A stretch of DNA of 64,000 bases from Flavobacterium jejuense. GTDB taxonomy: Bacteria > Bacteroidota > Bacteroidia > Flavobacteriales > Flavobacteriaceae. The notes beneath the pieces were generated by a model. The model was not told where the DNA came from and searched no databases. It worked only from the letters and a program-made list of their open reading frames with translations. The stretch is taken from positions 1 through 64,000 of the forward strand of contig NZ_VEVQ02000007.1 of assembly GCF_006491595.2 (NCBI RefSeq), given 5' to 3'. Within the stretch, counting starts at the first letter, position 1. Every line of letters starts with the position of its first letter. Shown piece by piece: positions 9,273 through 18,455 of the stretch. The translations under genes were made by a program, and so were the position numbers.

Positions 9273-9932
9273 TTAAATATTTAAATATTTATCTAAATAA
9301 TCAGAACGGTCTTTTAGGTTTTTTAAATAGGAATCTTCTTGATGCTCAGAAATTATTTCAAACTCATATCTTCTGAAGGTTTGTATGATTTCATTTAATG
9401 AACTTTGACTTATTTTAAGAGTTATTTCAATAAAATTGGCTTCAGATTTAGAGATAAAAAGACCTAGTAATTTAGCATTGTTGCTTTCAACTATTTGAAC
9501 TACTTGACTCATTGAGAAACTAGAGATTTCTTTTCTTACAATAAGTATTCCTCCTTCTTCTCTTAAAAAAGGTGTTTCATGGAAAAATTTAATTACATCG
9601 TCTAATTCGTAATAGCCAATATATTTGTTTTTAGAATTTAATACAGGAACTATATTTGACTCGTTTTTGGCAAACTCTTCTAAGACATCTAACCAAATCA
9701 TTTCTGATCGAACATAAAAACGATTAAATTCATAACGGCATTCGCCTATTGCTTTATGACTTGGATTTATTTCTGCATCTTCTTTCGAGATGCATCCGAT
9801 ATATGTATTTTCTTCTGTAACAGGGAAATGAGTATAGTTGTATTCTGCAAATAGATCCTGAGCTTCCGCAATAGTTTCTTTGCTTTTTAAAGGTTTTATG
9901 TCTATATTTAAAAAATCAATTAATGTATTCAT
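9273..9932 (-). CDS. CBS domain-containing protein
   Basis: A 219-aa soluble protein with two CBS motifs (about residues 10-60 and 75-120) followed by a domain of about 90 residues resembling an ACT-like fold, with GGILIVRKE at its start. CBS pairs usually sense adenine nucleotides. It lies just upstream of nadK, so a role in sensing NAD(P)/ATP status is a reasonable guess but not shown. Divergent from pdxJ across a 95-base gap. Confidence 0.75.
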   Translation of the reverse strand: MNTLIDFLNIDIKPLKSKETIAEAQDLFAEYNYTHFPVTEENTYIGCISKEDAEINPSHKAIGECRYEFNRFYVRSEMIWLDVLEEFAKNESNIVPVLNSKNKYIGYYELDDVIKFFHETPFLREEGGILIVRKEISSFSMSQVVQIVESNNAKLLGLFISKSEANFIEITLKISQSSLNEIIQTFRRYEFEIISEHQEDSYLKNLKDRSDYLDKYLNI

Positions 9933-9999
9933 TTTAGATTTTATAATTATTTTACTGCAAATTAATCAAAAATTGATTATTAAAGCTACTTATACTTTG

Positions 10000-10007
10000 T
10001 ATTTTTG
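10000..10007 (+). promoter_or_regulatory. Likely -7 element for pdxJ
   Basis: TATTTTTG fits TAnnTTTG 20 bases before the pdxJ start. The nearest TTG (9973-9975) is 24 bases upstream, slightly longer than the usual spacer, so confidence is limited. Confidence 0.4.
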
Positions 10008-10027
10008 TAAAGTTAATAAAAATATAT

Positions 10028-10741
10028 ATGACAAAGTTATCAGTAAATATCAATAAAATTGCAACTTTAAGAAATTCAAGAGGAGGAAATGTTCCAGATT
10101 TATTAAAGGTAGCTAAAGATTTACAAAATTTCGGAGCTCAGGGAATTACTATTCATCCTAGACCAGATGAAAGGCATATTAGGTATCAAGATGCTTTAGA
10201 TTTAATTCCAATTGTTCATACAGAATATAATATTGAAGGAAACCCGGTAAAGAAGTTTATGGATTTAGTACTAGAAATTAAACCTACTCAAGTGACCTTG
10301 GTTCCAGACGCTGATGACGCATTGACTTCTAATGCTGGTTGGAATACTATTAAAAATAAAGATTTTTTGATTGATATAATTTCAGAATGTAAAAGAAATG
10401 ATATTAGAACTTCAATCTTTGTAGACCCAGTGATTAGTATGGTTGAAGGAGCTAAAGAGACTGGTACTGATAGAATTGAATTATATACTGAGGAATTTGC
10501 TAGTCAATATGCTTTAGGTAATGAAAAAGGAATTAAGTCTTATGTTGAAGCTGCAATAAAAGCAAATGAATTAAATTTAGGGATTAATGCTGGACATGAT
10601 TTAAGTTTGGATAATATTAAATTTTTCAAAGAAAATATTCCTAATTTATTAGAAGTTTCTATTGGTCATGCCTTGATATCTGAATCAATATATTTAGGTA
10701 TAGAAAATGTTGTAAATATGTATCTTCAAAAATTAAAATAA
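10028..10741 (+). CDS. pdxJ: Pyridoxine 5'-phosphate synthase
   Basis: Condenses 1-deoxy-D-xylulose 5-phosphate with 3-amino-2-oxopropyl phosphate, the last step of DXP-dependent vitamin B6 synthesis. The 237-aa protein starts LSVNINKIATLRN and contains ITIHPRPDERHI, VTLVPD and NAGHDL, all characteristic TIM-barrel motifs of PdxJ. Its stop codon overlaps the start of the next gene by one base (TAATG), so the two are translationally coupled. Confidence 0.95.
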   Translation: MTKLSVNINKIATLRNSRGGNVPDLLKVAKDLQNFGAQGITIHPRPDERHIRYQDALDLIPIVHTEYNIEGNPVKKFMDLVLEIKPTQVTLVPDADDALTSNAGWNTIKNKDFLIDIISECKRNDIRTSIFVDPVISMVEGAKETGTDRIELYTEEFASQYALGNEKGIKSYVEAAIKANELNLGINAGHDLSLDNIKFFKENIPNLLEVSIGHALISESIYLGIENVVNMYLQKLK

Positions 10742-11502
10742 TGATTTTTTCAAAAATAGAAGGGAAAGGAAAACCTTTTTTAATTATTCATGGTTTTTTA
10801 GGAATGTCAGATAATTGGAAAACATTAGGTTCTCAATTTTCTGAAAATGGTTTTGAAATGCATCTTTTAGATATGAGAAATCATGGTAGAAGTTTTCAAT
10901 CTGAGGAATTTAATTATGATGTGATGGTTGAAGATGTTCTTAAATATTGTAAATTTAATAAATTAGATGAAATTGTTTTATTAGGGCATTCAATGGGAGG
11001 CAAAGTAGCTATGCAATTTGCTTGTATGTATCCTGAATACGTTTCTAAGCTTGTAATAGCAGATATAGGACCAAAATATTATGCTCCACATCATCAAACT
11101 ATTTTAGAAGGATTAAGTGCAATTGATTTTAATTTAAAACCGAGTAGAGGTGAAGTAGATGCTATTTTGACTAAATATATATCTGATTTTGGAACAAGAC
11201 AATTTTTGTTGAAAAATTTATATTGGGTAGAGCCTGGGCAACTCGATTTTAGATTTAATTTAAAAGTCTTAATTGATACTATTTTAGAAATAGGCAGAGA
11301 ATTGCCTGATGGAATGACTTTTGATAAAAAAGTACTTTTTTTAAGAGGATCAAACTCAAATTATATTTTAGATGAAGATTTTGATACTATAAAAAAGGTA
11401 TTTCCTAACAATCAAATTGTTACCATATTTGAAGCAGGGCATTGGTTGCATGCAGAACAACCTAAGGAATTTTATAGCAACGTGATGAATTTTTTAAATT
11501 AA
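10741..11502 (+). CDS. Alpha/beta-fold hydrolase (YbfF-like esterase)
   Basis: A 253-aa cytoplasmic hydrolase with an oxyanion segment (IIHGFLGMSDNW), the nucleophile elbow GHSMGG and a C-terminal FEAGHWLHAEQP carrying the catalytic histidine; the acid is probably the Asp in the ILDEDF region. It resembles the YbfF esterase group. Coupled to pdxJ by a one-base overlap. The substrate is unknown. Confidence 0.85.
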   Translation: MIFSKIEGKGKPFLIIHGFLGMSDNWKTLGSQFSENGFEMHLLDMRNHGRSFQSEEFNYDVMVEDVLKYCKFNKLDEIVLLGHSMGGKVAMQFACMYPEYVSKLVIADIGPKYYAPHHQTILEGLSAIDFNLKPSRGEVDAILTKYISDFGTRQFLLKNLYWVEPGQLDFRFNLKVLIDTILEIGRELPDGMTFDKKVLFLRGSNSNYILDEDFDTIKKVFPNNQIVTIFEAGHWLHAEQPKEFYSNVMNFLN

Positions 11503-11545
11503 AAATGAAATTTATTATGAATGCATAATATTTTAAGGTAAAAAA

Positions 11546-11575
11546 TTGTAAATTCCATATTTTATTATAATTTTG
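11546..11575 (+). promoter_or_regulatory. Promoter of the OmpP1/FadL gene
   Basis: TTG at 11546-11548, a 19-base spacer and TAATTTTG at 11568-11575 fit the flavobacterial promoter TTG-N17-23-TAnnTTTG exactly, 47 bases before the start codon. Confidence 0.7.
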
Positions 11576-11622
11576 GTATATAGATATTAATAAATTCAAG
11601 AAAACTAACACATTTTAACATT

Positions 11623-12861
11623 ATGAGAAAATTACTTTCTTTAACATTAATGGCTTTAGCGAGCTCTACTGCTTTTGCAGGCGGATATAGAGTAAGTATT
11701 CAAGGTCAGAAACAATTGGCTATGGGGCACACGGGGGTTGCTGTAGTAAATAGTGCAGAAACTGCTTTTTTTAATCCAGCAGGTATGGCTTATTTGGAAA
11801 ACAAATTTAATTTATCTGTAGGAGGTAGTGCTTTGTTTTCAAAGACAAGATTTCAGGAAAACACATATAACACTACTGCTTCTTCGGATAATTTTGGAAC
11901 ACCTTTCAATGCGTATGCAACTTACAAACTTAATGATTGGTTAACAGCAGGTCTAGCAGTTTATACACCATTTGGTAGTGAAGTTGAGTGGGATCAAAAT
12001 TGGCAAGGAGCTTATCTTGTAAATAATATTGACTTAAAGGCAATTTTTATACAACCAACTGTTTCTGTTAGAGTTGGGGAACATTTTAGTGTAGGTGGTG
12101 GACCTATTTATGCTACTGGTTCAGTTACTTTTAATAGAAATCTATATGCTGCAAATTCAACTTTTCAAGTGGATGGAAATCCAACAGATTTAACTATTGA
12201 AGCTAAAGGAATTTCAGCTTGGGGATATAATATTGGTATGATGTTTAATCCTACTGATAAAATTCGTCTAGGATTAAATTATCGTTCAGAAATTATAATG
12301 GAAGCACGTGATGGAGACGCTAATTTTAATGATGTGCCGGATTTTGCACAAACAACATTAACTAATACAACTTTTGATGCTGATTTACCTCTTCCAGCTG
12401 AAATAACAGCAGGTATATCTGTACAAGTTACTGATAAATGGTTGTTTGCTTTTGACTTCAATCATGCTATGTGGAGTGCTTATAAAAGCTTAGATGTTAA
12501 ATTCAATAATGGGTTACCAACTTCTGTAAATCCAAGAAACTATAAAGATGCATCAACTTATAGATTTGGTACTCAATATAAAGCTAATGATAAGTTTACT
12601 TTTAGAGCGGGTTATTACTTTGACGAAAGTCCAGTACAAGATGGTTATTTTGCACCAGAAACACCTCGTAATGATTCAAATGCATTTACAGGAGGTTTAA
12701 CTTACCAAATTAATAATAAATTTGGAGTGGATTTCTCTTTCTTGTATATCCACTTTGATGAGATTGATAATTCTTATGACCACAATCCTAATGGTAATTT
12801 TGCAGGGACATACAAGTCTGTAGTGTTTTCACCAGGTGTAGGTATTACTTATGGTTTTTAA
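11623..12861 (+). CDS. OmpP1/FadL family outer-membrane transporter
   Basis: A 412-aa barrel protein with a signal peptide (cleavage near AFAGG). The mature N-terminus GYRVSIQGQKQLAMGHTG and the NSAETAFFNPAGMAYL segment are hallmarks of the FadL/OmpP1 family, which brings long-chain fatty acids or other hydrophobic compounds through the outer membrane. The next gene, 17 bases on, is a GDSL-type lipoprotein, so the pair may release and import lipid-like molecules together. Confidence 0.88.
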   Translation: MRKLLSLTLMALASSTAFAGGYRVSIQGQKQLAMGHTGVAVVNSAETAFFNPAGMAYLENKFNLSVGGSALFSKTRFQENTYNTTASSDNFGTPFNAYATYKLNDWLTAGLAVYTPFGSEVEWDQNWQGAYLVNNIDLKAIFIQPTVSVRVGEHFSVGGGPIYATGSVTFNRNLYAANSTFQVDGNPTDLTIEAKGISAWGYNIGMMFNPTDKIRLGLNYRSEIIMEARDGDANFNDVPDFAQTTLTNTTFDADLPLPAEITAGISVQVTDKWLFAFDFNHAMWSAYKSLDVKFNNGLPTSVNPRNYKDASTYRFGTQYKANDKFTFRAGYYFDESPVQDGYFAPETPRNDSNAFTGGLTYQINNKFGVDFSFLYIHFDEIDNSYDHNPNGNFAGTYKSVVFSPGVGITYGF

Positions 12862-12878
12862 TTAAAAAAATATAGAAA

Positions 12879-14471
12879 ATGAAAAATAAATTTATATATC
12901 TGGCTATTTTAGCTGCTGGTTTCGCTTCATGTGAACCAGAATTCGAAAATCCTGTAACAACTGATGATTACTCTGCGGGAGAAGCTGATTTTTCTTCATA
13001 CGTGGCAGTGGGTAATTCATTAACTGCAGGTTATATGGATGGAACTGTTTATAAGTCAGGGCAAGCTAATTCTTTTCCTAATTTGTTGGCACAACAATTT
13101 GCTTTAGTTGGTGGTGGAGCTTTTACGCAACCTTCTTATGAGGATGATGTGAATAACTTAGGAGGGATCTCTGGAATTCCTGGTTTTGGTACTAGGTTGG
13201 TTATTGATGCAGCTCAAGGTAGACCAGAACCATTAGTTGGAACTCCAACAATTACTTTGGCACCTCAAGCAACTGCTTACAATAATATGGGGGTTCCTGG
13301 AGCAAAATCATTTCATTTAGTTGCGCCTGGTTACGGTAACGCAGCAGGTTTAGCTTTAGGGCAAGCAAATCCTTATTTTGTTAGACATGCTACTTCATCT
13401 ACAGCGACAGTTATTGGTGATGCAATGATGAAAAACCCAACATTCTTTACGAACTGGATAGGTAATAATGATGTTTTATCTTATGCAACAAGTGGAGGAA
13501 CAAGACCAGATAACCCTGGAACTCCAGAAGATGAAAGTTTACTTCCAGCAACAGATCAAACGGGTAACCCTAATGCGGCTTCTTATGGATCAAATGATAT
13601 TACAGATCCAACTTTATTTGCAGGTGTTTATACTCAGTTAATCGCTGCTCTAACTTCAAACGGAGCTAAAGGAGTGGTTGCTACAATACCAAATGTAACT
13701 TCTATTCCTTATTTTACAACCGTTCCTTATGCTCCTCTTTCTCCAGCAGCTTTAGGTGGTTCAGCTAATATTGATGCTTTAAATGCACAATTATATGGTC
13801 CTCTTAATGGTATTTTTACTGCTTATGGTGAGCCAAATAGAGTTAAATTATTATCTGCAGCTTCAGCAAATCCTATTTTAATTTATGATGTAGATGCAAT
13901 TGATAGATCTGCAGAAATAACAGGTGCTTTAACTCCAAGTTTAGGAGCACCAACTGCAACAGCTTTTGGAGCTGTTTTTGGGAAAGCACGTCAAGCTACA
14001 GCAGAAGACTTGGTTGTTTTGCCTGCTTCATCTGTTATTGGTACTCCAAATGCTTCATCGCCATCACCATTGATTAATCTTAACGGGGTTTCTTATCCAA
14101 TGCCAAGTAAATGGGTTTTAACTGCAAATGAGCAAGCAAAGGTTGAAGCTGCTACAACTGCTTATAATAATGCGATTGTTTCTATAGCAGCTACTAATGA
14201 TTTAGCAGTTGCAGATATGAATGTGATATTAAATCAATTAGTTAGTGGTTTAAGAGCTGATAATGGAACATTATACACAGCTAATTACTTTAGTGGTGGA
14301 ACTACAGAATTTAAGGTTTTGTTTTCTTTAGATGGTGTTCATCCAAATGCAAGAGGGTATTCTGTTATTGCTAACGAAATTATTAAAGTGATTAATGAGT
14401 TTTATAATGCAAAATTACCTTTGTTGAATCCAAATAACTATCCTGGAATTCATATTGTTCCTACAAATTAG
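12879..14471 (+). CDS. SGNH/GDSL hydrolase-like lipoprotein
   Basis: A 530-aa lipoprotein (lipobox AGFASC, Cys18). Block I reads AVGNSLTAGYMDG, with Ser in the GNSL version of GDSL. Block III is GNNDVL and block V is DGVHPNARGY, supplying Asp and His. Large insertions between blocks make it longer than simple SGNH esterases. Expected location is the outer membrane. It probably acts with the FadL-like transporter directly upstream; the ester substrate is unknown. Closed by a strong terminator. Confidence 0.85.
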   Translation: MKNKFIYLAILAAGFASCEPEFENPVTTDDYSAGEADFSSYVAVGNSLTAGYMDGTVYKSGQANSFPNLLAQQFALVGGGAFTQPSYEDDVNNLGGISGIPGFGTRLVIDAAQGRPEPLVGTPTITLAPQATAYNNMGVPGAKSFHLVAPGYGNAAGLALGQANPYFVRHATSSTATVIGDAMMKNPTFFTNWIGNNDVLSYATSGGTRPDNPGTPEDESLLPATDQTGNPNAASYGSNDITDPTLFAGVYTQLIAALTSNGAKGVVATIPNVTSIPYFTTVPYAPLSPAALGGSANIDALNAQLYGPLNGIFTAYGEPNRVKLLSAASANPILIYDVDAIDRSAEITGALTPSLGAPTATAFGAVFGKARQATAEDLVVLPASSVIGTPNASSPSPLINLNGVSYPMPSKWVLTANEQAKVEAATTAYNNAIVSIAATNDLAVADMNVILNQLVSGLRADNGTLYTANYFSGGTTEFKVLFSLDGVHPNARGYSVIANEIIKVINEFYNAKLPLLNPNNYPGIHIVPTN

Positions 14472-14496
14472 GAGAATAATAAAAAAATATTTATTT

Positions 14497-14526
14497 AAAA
14501 AGACACCTGTTTTTAGGTGTCTTTTT
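14497..14526 (+). terminator. Rho-independent terminator
   Basis: A 12-bp stem (14497-14508 with 14515-14526, core AGACACCT/AGGTGTCT) is followed by T residues and ends the fadL-GDSL operon. Confidence 0.85.
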
Positions 14527-14544
14527 TTTATCTTTAAAATAAAA

Positions 14545-14889
14545 ATGAATTTAGTAATCAAACTTTTAATCACAACAGTATTGGTAGTGGTTATTGCAAA
14601 ATTTTTACCAGGGATAGAAGTTGCAAGTTATAAAAGCGCTTTTATAGTAGCAATAGTGCTAGCCTTGTTAAATACTTTTTTAAAACCTATATTGGTTTTT
14701 TTAACAATTCCTGCAACCATAATTACTTTAGGTCTGTTTTTGTTAGTAATTAATGCAGTTATTGTTTTAATTGGAGACTATTTAGTCAGTGGTTTTTCTA
14801 TTTCTAGTTTTTGGACGGCTTTGTTTTTTAGTATTATACTGTCAATTAGTCAGTCAATATTAAATGGAATATTTGTTGATAAGAAATAA
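14545..14889 (+). CDS. Phage holin family 4-2-like small membrane protein (PF04020 type)
   Basis: A 114-aa protein with about four transmembrane helices, containing FLPGIEV near residue 20 and LLNTFLKPILVFLTIPATIITLG, the hallmark of this widespread membrane family. It is called phage holin-like in databases but is chromosomal and of unknown function. The Met at 14545 is chosen because an earlier in-frame Met (14455) lies inside the preceding GDSL gene and would place the intervening terminator inside the coding region. Confidence 0.7.
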   Translation: MNLVIKLLITTVLVVVIAKFLPGIEVASYKSAFIVAIVLALLNTFLKPILVFLTIPATIITLGLFLLVINAVIVLIGDYLVSGFSISSFWTALFFSIILSISQSILNGIFVDKK

Positions 14890-14965
14890 GAGTGAATAAT
14901 TGAAATACTTAAACTAGAATGGTGGAAATTAAATTTACATATTTGAAATTCAATCAATTAAAAAG

Positions 14966-14996
14966 TTGCTTGAGTTGTAAAAAATATTTAATTTTG
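14966..14996 (+). promoter_or_regulatory. Promoter of the trigger factor gene
   Basis: TTG at 14966-14968, a 20-base spacer and TAATTTTG at 14989-14996 match the flavobacterial promoter consensus. Transcription would begin near 15003, which supports the later start codon at 15031. Confidence 0.7.
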
Positions 14997-15030
14997 CAAC
15001 CCAATTTTCATGTCAATAAAAAATAATATA

Positions 15031-16356
15031 ATGAATATTACAAGAGAGCAAGTTGATGCTTTAAATGCAATTGTAAAAGTTGCAGTTACTAAAGAAGATT
15101 ATGCAGATAAAGTGCAAAAAGTATTAGCAGATTATAGAAAAAATGCTAACATACCTGGTTTTAGAAAAGGAGCTGTACCAATGAGTTTGATTCAAAAACA
15201 ATATGGTAAGTCTGTTTTACTAGATGAAGTAAATAAAATACTACAATCTTCTTTGAATGATTATTTGGTTGAAGAAAAATTAGATATTTTAGGAAATCCA
15301 CTTCCAAAAGTTACTGAAGACTTTGACTGGGATAAAGATGATTTTACTTTCGAATTTGAATTAGGTTTGGCTCCAGAGTTTTCTGTTGATTTAACAGCAA
15401 AATCAAATGTGTCAAAATTTGACATTGTTGCTGATGATAAAATGTTAGAAGAGCAAGTAGAGCGCATTCAAAAACAATATGGTAAAATGATTTCTCAAGA
15501 TAAAGTAGAAGAAGATCATACTTTAAGAGGAACCTTCACTAACGAAGAGAAAGGAATTAATAATACTACAAATATTACTCTAGATATCTTCAATGATAAA
15601 AAAGTAATTAAAAAGTTTATTGGTAAAAAAGTAGGTGATGTGGTTGAAATTGCTACAAAAGGTCTTTTTGACGATGACCATAAATTAATGGATTACTTAA
15701 AAGTATCTCATGATGATGTTCATGGTCTAGATGTAAATGTAGCTTTTACAATTGAAGAAATTAATGCTGTTGAAAAAGCAGAATTAAATCAAGAATTATT
15801 TGATAAATTGTTTGGTGAAGGAACTGTAACTTCAATTGACGAGTTAAAAGCAAAAATTAAAGAAGATGCTGAAGTTCAATTTGGTCAACAAGCAGATCAA
15901 AAATTCTTAAATGATGTAATTGAATCTTTAATTGAAAACACGAAGTTTGAATTACCAACAGAATTTTTGAAAAAATGGATTCAAACAGTTGGAGAATCTC
16001 CACTTTCTGAGGAACAAGCAGAAGAAGAATATGCAAAATCTGAAAAAGGGTTACGATATCAATTGATTGAAAATAAGATTATTGCAGCTAATAATTTACA
16101 AATTCAATTTGAAGATTTAAAAGCGCATACTGCTGAATTAATCAAAAAGCAAATGGCTCAATTTGGACAATTGAATCCAACGGATGAAGAAGTGGAAGGA
16201 ATAGTAGCAAGAGTACTTTCTAATCAAGAAGAAGTTAAACGCTTGTCTGAACAAGTAATGAGCGAAAAAATGTTGAGCTTATTCAAAGAAAAAATAAATG
16301 CAAAATCGAAAAAAGTAAACTATCAAGAGTTTATTAAAGAGATGTATGGAGAATAA
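15031..16356 (+). CDS. tig: Trigger factor
   Basis: Ribosome-bound chaperone and peptidyl-prolyl isomerase. From the Met at 15031 it is 441 aa and begins MNITREQVDALNAIV, as in other flavobacterial trigger factors; an in-frame Met at 15010 is only about 7 bases past the predicted transcription start. The ribosome-docking GFRKGAVPM motif is present near residue 43. The middle domain is poorly conserved and the C-terminal arms are helical. It precedes clpP and clpX in the classical tig-clpP-clpX order. Confidence 0.93.
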   Translation: MNITREQVDALNAIVKVAVTKEDYADKVQKVLADYRKNANIPGFRKGAVPMSLIQKQYGKSVLLDEVNKILQSSLNDYLVEEKLDILGNPLPKVTEDFDWDKDDFTFEFELGLAPEFSVDLTAKSNVSKFDIVADDKMLEEQVERIQKQYGKMISQDKVEEDHTLRGTFTNEEKGINNTTNITLDIFNDKKVIKKFIGKKVGDVVEIATKGLFDDDHKLMDYLKVSHDDVHGLDVNVAFTIEEINAVEKAELNQELFDKLFGEGTVTSIDELKAKIKEDAEVQFGQQADQKFLNDVIESLIENTKFELPTEFLKKWIQTVGESPLSEEQAEEEYAKSEKGLRYQLIENKIIAANNLQIQFEDLKAHTAELIKKQMAQFGQLNPTDEEVEGIVARVLSNQEEVKRLSEQVMSEKMLSLFKEKINAKSKKVNYQEFIKEMYGE

Positions 16357-16374
16357 AATCTCATAAAAAATAAT

Positions 16375-16382
16375 TATCTTTG
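16375..16382 (+). promoter_or_regulatory. Likely -7 element before clpP
   Basis: TATCTTTG fits TAnnTTTG, 55 bases upstream of clpP and directly before an inverted repeat. No TTG is seen at the -33 position. Confidence 0.4.
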
Positions 16383-16407
16383 AACGTCAAGCATTAGTTT
16401 GACGTTC
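16382..16407 (+). terminator. Hairpin between tig and clpP
   Basis: GAACGTCAA (16382-16390) pairs perfectly with TTGACGTTC (16399-16407). The following bases are only moderately T-rich, so it may act as a weak terminator, a 5' UTR stem or a protein site for clpP control. Confidence 0.5.
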
Positions 16408-16436
16408 TTAGTTTATAAACCAATAATAAAGTTACG

Positions 16437-17096
16437 ATGAATTACGGAAAAGAATTTAAAAAATATGCAACTAAGCATCATGGAGTAAATAGTTTGTACT
16501 ATGATAAAATTGTAAATAGTATGACTCCATATATTATAGAAGAGCGTCAAATGAACGTAGCATCAATGGATGTTTTCTCTCGTTTAATGATGGATAGAAT
16601 TATTTTTATGGGTACTGGTGTAGATGATTATGTGGCTAATATTATTCAAGCACAGTTATTGTTTCTAGAAAGTACAGATGCTTCAAAAGATATTAGTATA
16701 TATATTAATTCTCCTGGAGGAAGTGTATATGCAGGATTAGGAATTTATGATACCATGCAATTAGTTAAGCCAGATGTAGCTACTATTTGTACAGGTATGG
16801 CTGCTTCAATGGGAGCGGTTTTATTATGTGCTGGTGCAGACGGAAAACGTTCTGCTTTGCCACATTCACGAGTTATGATTCATCAGCCATCGGGTGGTGC
16901 ACAAGGTGTAGCTACTGATATGGAAATTAACTTGAGAGAAATGCTGAAGTTGAAAGAAGAATTATACCAAATAATCTCTCAACATTCAAAACAACCTTAT
17001 GACAAAGTGTTTAAGGATAGTGAAAGAGACTATTGGATGATTGCAGCTGAGGCAAAAGAGTATGGAATGATTGATGAAGTATTGGTAAGAAATTAA
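16437..17096 (+). CDS. clpP: ATP-dependent Clp protease proteolytic subunit
   Basis: Serine peptidase that forms the barrel chamber and works with ClpX. The 219-aa protein has the catalytic Ser in TGMAASMGAVLL, the His in RVMIHQPSGG and the Asp in KDSERDYWM. An N-terminal extension of about 25 residues is typical for Bacteroidota ClpP. It lies between tig and clpX with hairpins on both sides, allowing separate transcript levels. Confidence 0.96.
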   Translation: MNYGKEFKKYATKHHGVNSLYYDKIVNSMTPYIIEERQMNVASMDVFSRLMMDRIIFMGTGVDDYVANIIQAQLLFLESTDASKDISIYINSPGGSVYAGLGIYDTMQLVKPDVATICTGMAASMGAVLLCAGADGKRSALPHSRVMIHQPSGGAQGVATDMEINLREMLKLKEELYQIISQHSKQPYDKVFKDSERDYWMIAAEAKEYGMIDEVLVRN

Positions 17097-17101
17097 AAAA
17101 C

Positions 17102-17145
17102 AGAACTCAGAAATTAGAATTTCAAAATATTAATTTCTGAGTTCT
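17102..17145 (+). terminator. Long hairpin between clpP and clpX
   Basis: A 15-bp perfect stem (AGAACTCAGAAATTA at 17102-17116 with its complement at 17131-17145) fills the intergenic gap. It lacks a poly-T tail, so a partial terminator or mRNA-processing stem is likely. Confidence 0.55.
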
Positions 17146-17157
17146 AAATTATATAAA

Positions 17158-18390
17158 ATGGCAAAAGAGGTATTAGAATGTTCTTTTTGTGGAAGAAAAA
17201 AGCCAGAAACTAGTTTGTTGATTGCTGGTATTGATGCACATATTTGTGATAAATGTATTGAACAAGCACACGGAATAGTTTTAGAAGAATTAAAACAAAG
17301 TGGTAAAACCGAGCTATTATCGGATTTAGTTTTGTTAAAACCAAAAGAGATTAAATCTTTTTTAGATCAATATATTATTGGGCAAGACCAAACTAAAAAG
17401 GTGATGAGTGTTGCGGTTTATAATCATTACAAAAGATTGATGCAAATTCAGTCTGATGATGAGGTGGAAATCGAAAAAAGTAACATCATTATGGTTGGGC
17501 AAACAGGAACGGGTAAAACATTAGTAGCTAAAACAATTGCTAAAATGTTAAATGTTCCCCTTGCTATTGTTGATGCGACTGTATTAACAGAAGCTGGTTA
17601 TGTAGGAGAAGATGTGGAAAGCATTTTGACACGTTTGTTACAAGCTGCCGATTATGATGTAGATAGAGCACAAAGAGGAATTGTCTTTATTGATGAAATA
17701 GATAAAATTGCTCGCAAAAGTGATAATCCTTCTATTACAAGAGATGTTTCAGGAGAAGGTGTACAACAAGCTTTATTGAAACTTTTGGAAGGAACTGTTG
17801 TTAATGTTCCACCAAAAGGAGGTAGGAAACATCCTGATCAAAAATTTGTAGAGGTAAATACACAAGATATATTATTTATTGCAGGAGGTGCTTTTGATGG
17901 TATTGAAAAGATAATATCAAAAAGACTGAATAGACAAGCAGTAGGTTATAGTACATCTAAGGATATTAGTGTAATTGACAAGGATAATTTATTGCAATAT
18001 GTTATTCCGAAAGATTTAAAAGATTTTGGATTGATTCCTGAAATTATTGGAAGGTTACCAGTATTGTCTTATATGAACCCTTTAGATGCTGAAACACTTA
18101 GAGCTATTTTAACCGAACCTAAGAATGCTTTGGTGAAACAATATAAAAAATTGTTTGAAATGGACGAAGTAGATTTTTCAATTCAAGAGGAAGCACTTCA
18201 GTTTATTGTTGAAAAAGCTTTAGAATATAAATTAGGAGCAAGAGGACTTCGTTCTTTATGTGAAGCTATTTTGACTGATGCAATGTTTGATTTGCCTAGT
18301 TCTTCAGAAAAAGAGTTAAATGTTACCAAAGAGTTTGCAGAGCATAGTTTAAATAAGAATTTATTACAACGCTTGAAAACGGCTTCTTAA
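17158..18390 (+). CDS. clpX: ATP-dependent Clp protease ATP-binding subunit ClpX
   Basis: AAA+ unfoldase that feeds ClpP. The 410-aa protein shows the N-terminal zinc-binding domain (Cys8, Cys11, Cys30, Cys33), Walker A GQTGTGKT, Walker [11 protein letters not shown] and the RARGL-type sensor in LGARGLR. Length and motifs are those of a complete ClpX. A strong terminator follows. Confidence 0.97.
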   Translation: MAKEVLECSFCGRKKPETSLLIAGIDAHICDKCIEQAHGIVLEELKQSGKTELLSDLVLLKPKEIKSFLDQYIIGQDQTKKVMSVAVYNHYKRLMQIQSDDEVEIEKSNIIMVGQTGTGKTLVAKTIAKMLNVPLAIVDATVLTEAGYVGEDVESILTRLLQAADYDVDRAQRGIVFIDEIDKIARKSDNPSITRDVSGEGVQQALLKLLEGTVVNVPPKGGRKHPDQKFVEVNTQDILFIAGGAFDGIEKIISKRLNRQAVGYSTSKDISVIDKDNLLQYVIPKDLKDFGLIPEIIGRLPVLSYMNPLDAETLRAILTEPKNALVKQYKKLFEMDEVDFSIQEEALQFIVEKALEYKLGARGLRSLCEAILTDAMFDLPSSSEKELNVTKEFAEHSLNKNLLQRLKTAS

Positions 18391-18400
18391 ATAAAATAAA

Positions 18401-18427
18401 AAATCCCGAAATTTTCGGGATTTTTTA
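18401..18427 (+). terminator. Rho-independent terminator after clpX
   Basis: AAATCCCGAA (18401-18410) pairs with TTCGGGATTT (18414-18423), followed by T residues. It could also serve the convergent OmpA-family gene ending at 18456. Confidence 0.8.
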
Positions 18428-18455
18428 TTTTAAATTAATAGTAAAAAAATATTTT

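Noticed and set aside
14455..14544. Longer start for the phage-holin-like protein
   Set aside because: It begins inside the GDSL gene and runs through a strong terminator. The Met at 14545 gives the family's normal N-terminus.
14545..14889. Prophage marker from the holin-like call
   Set aside because: The family is a common chromosomal membrane protein and no phage genes are nearby.
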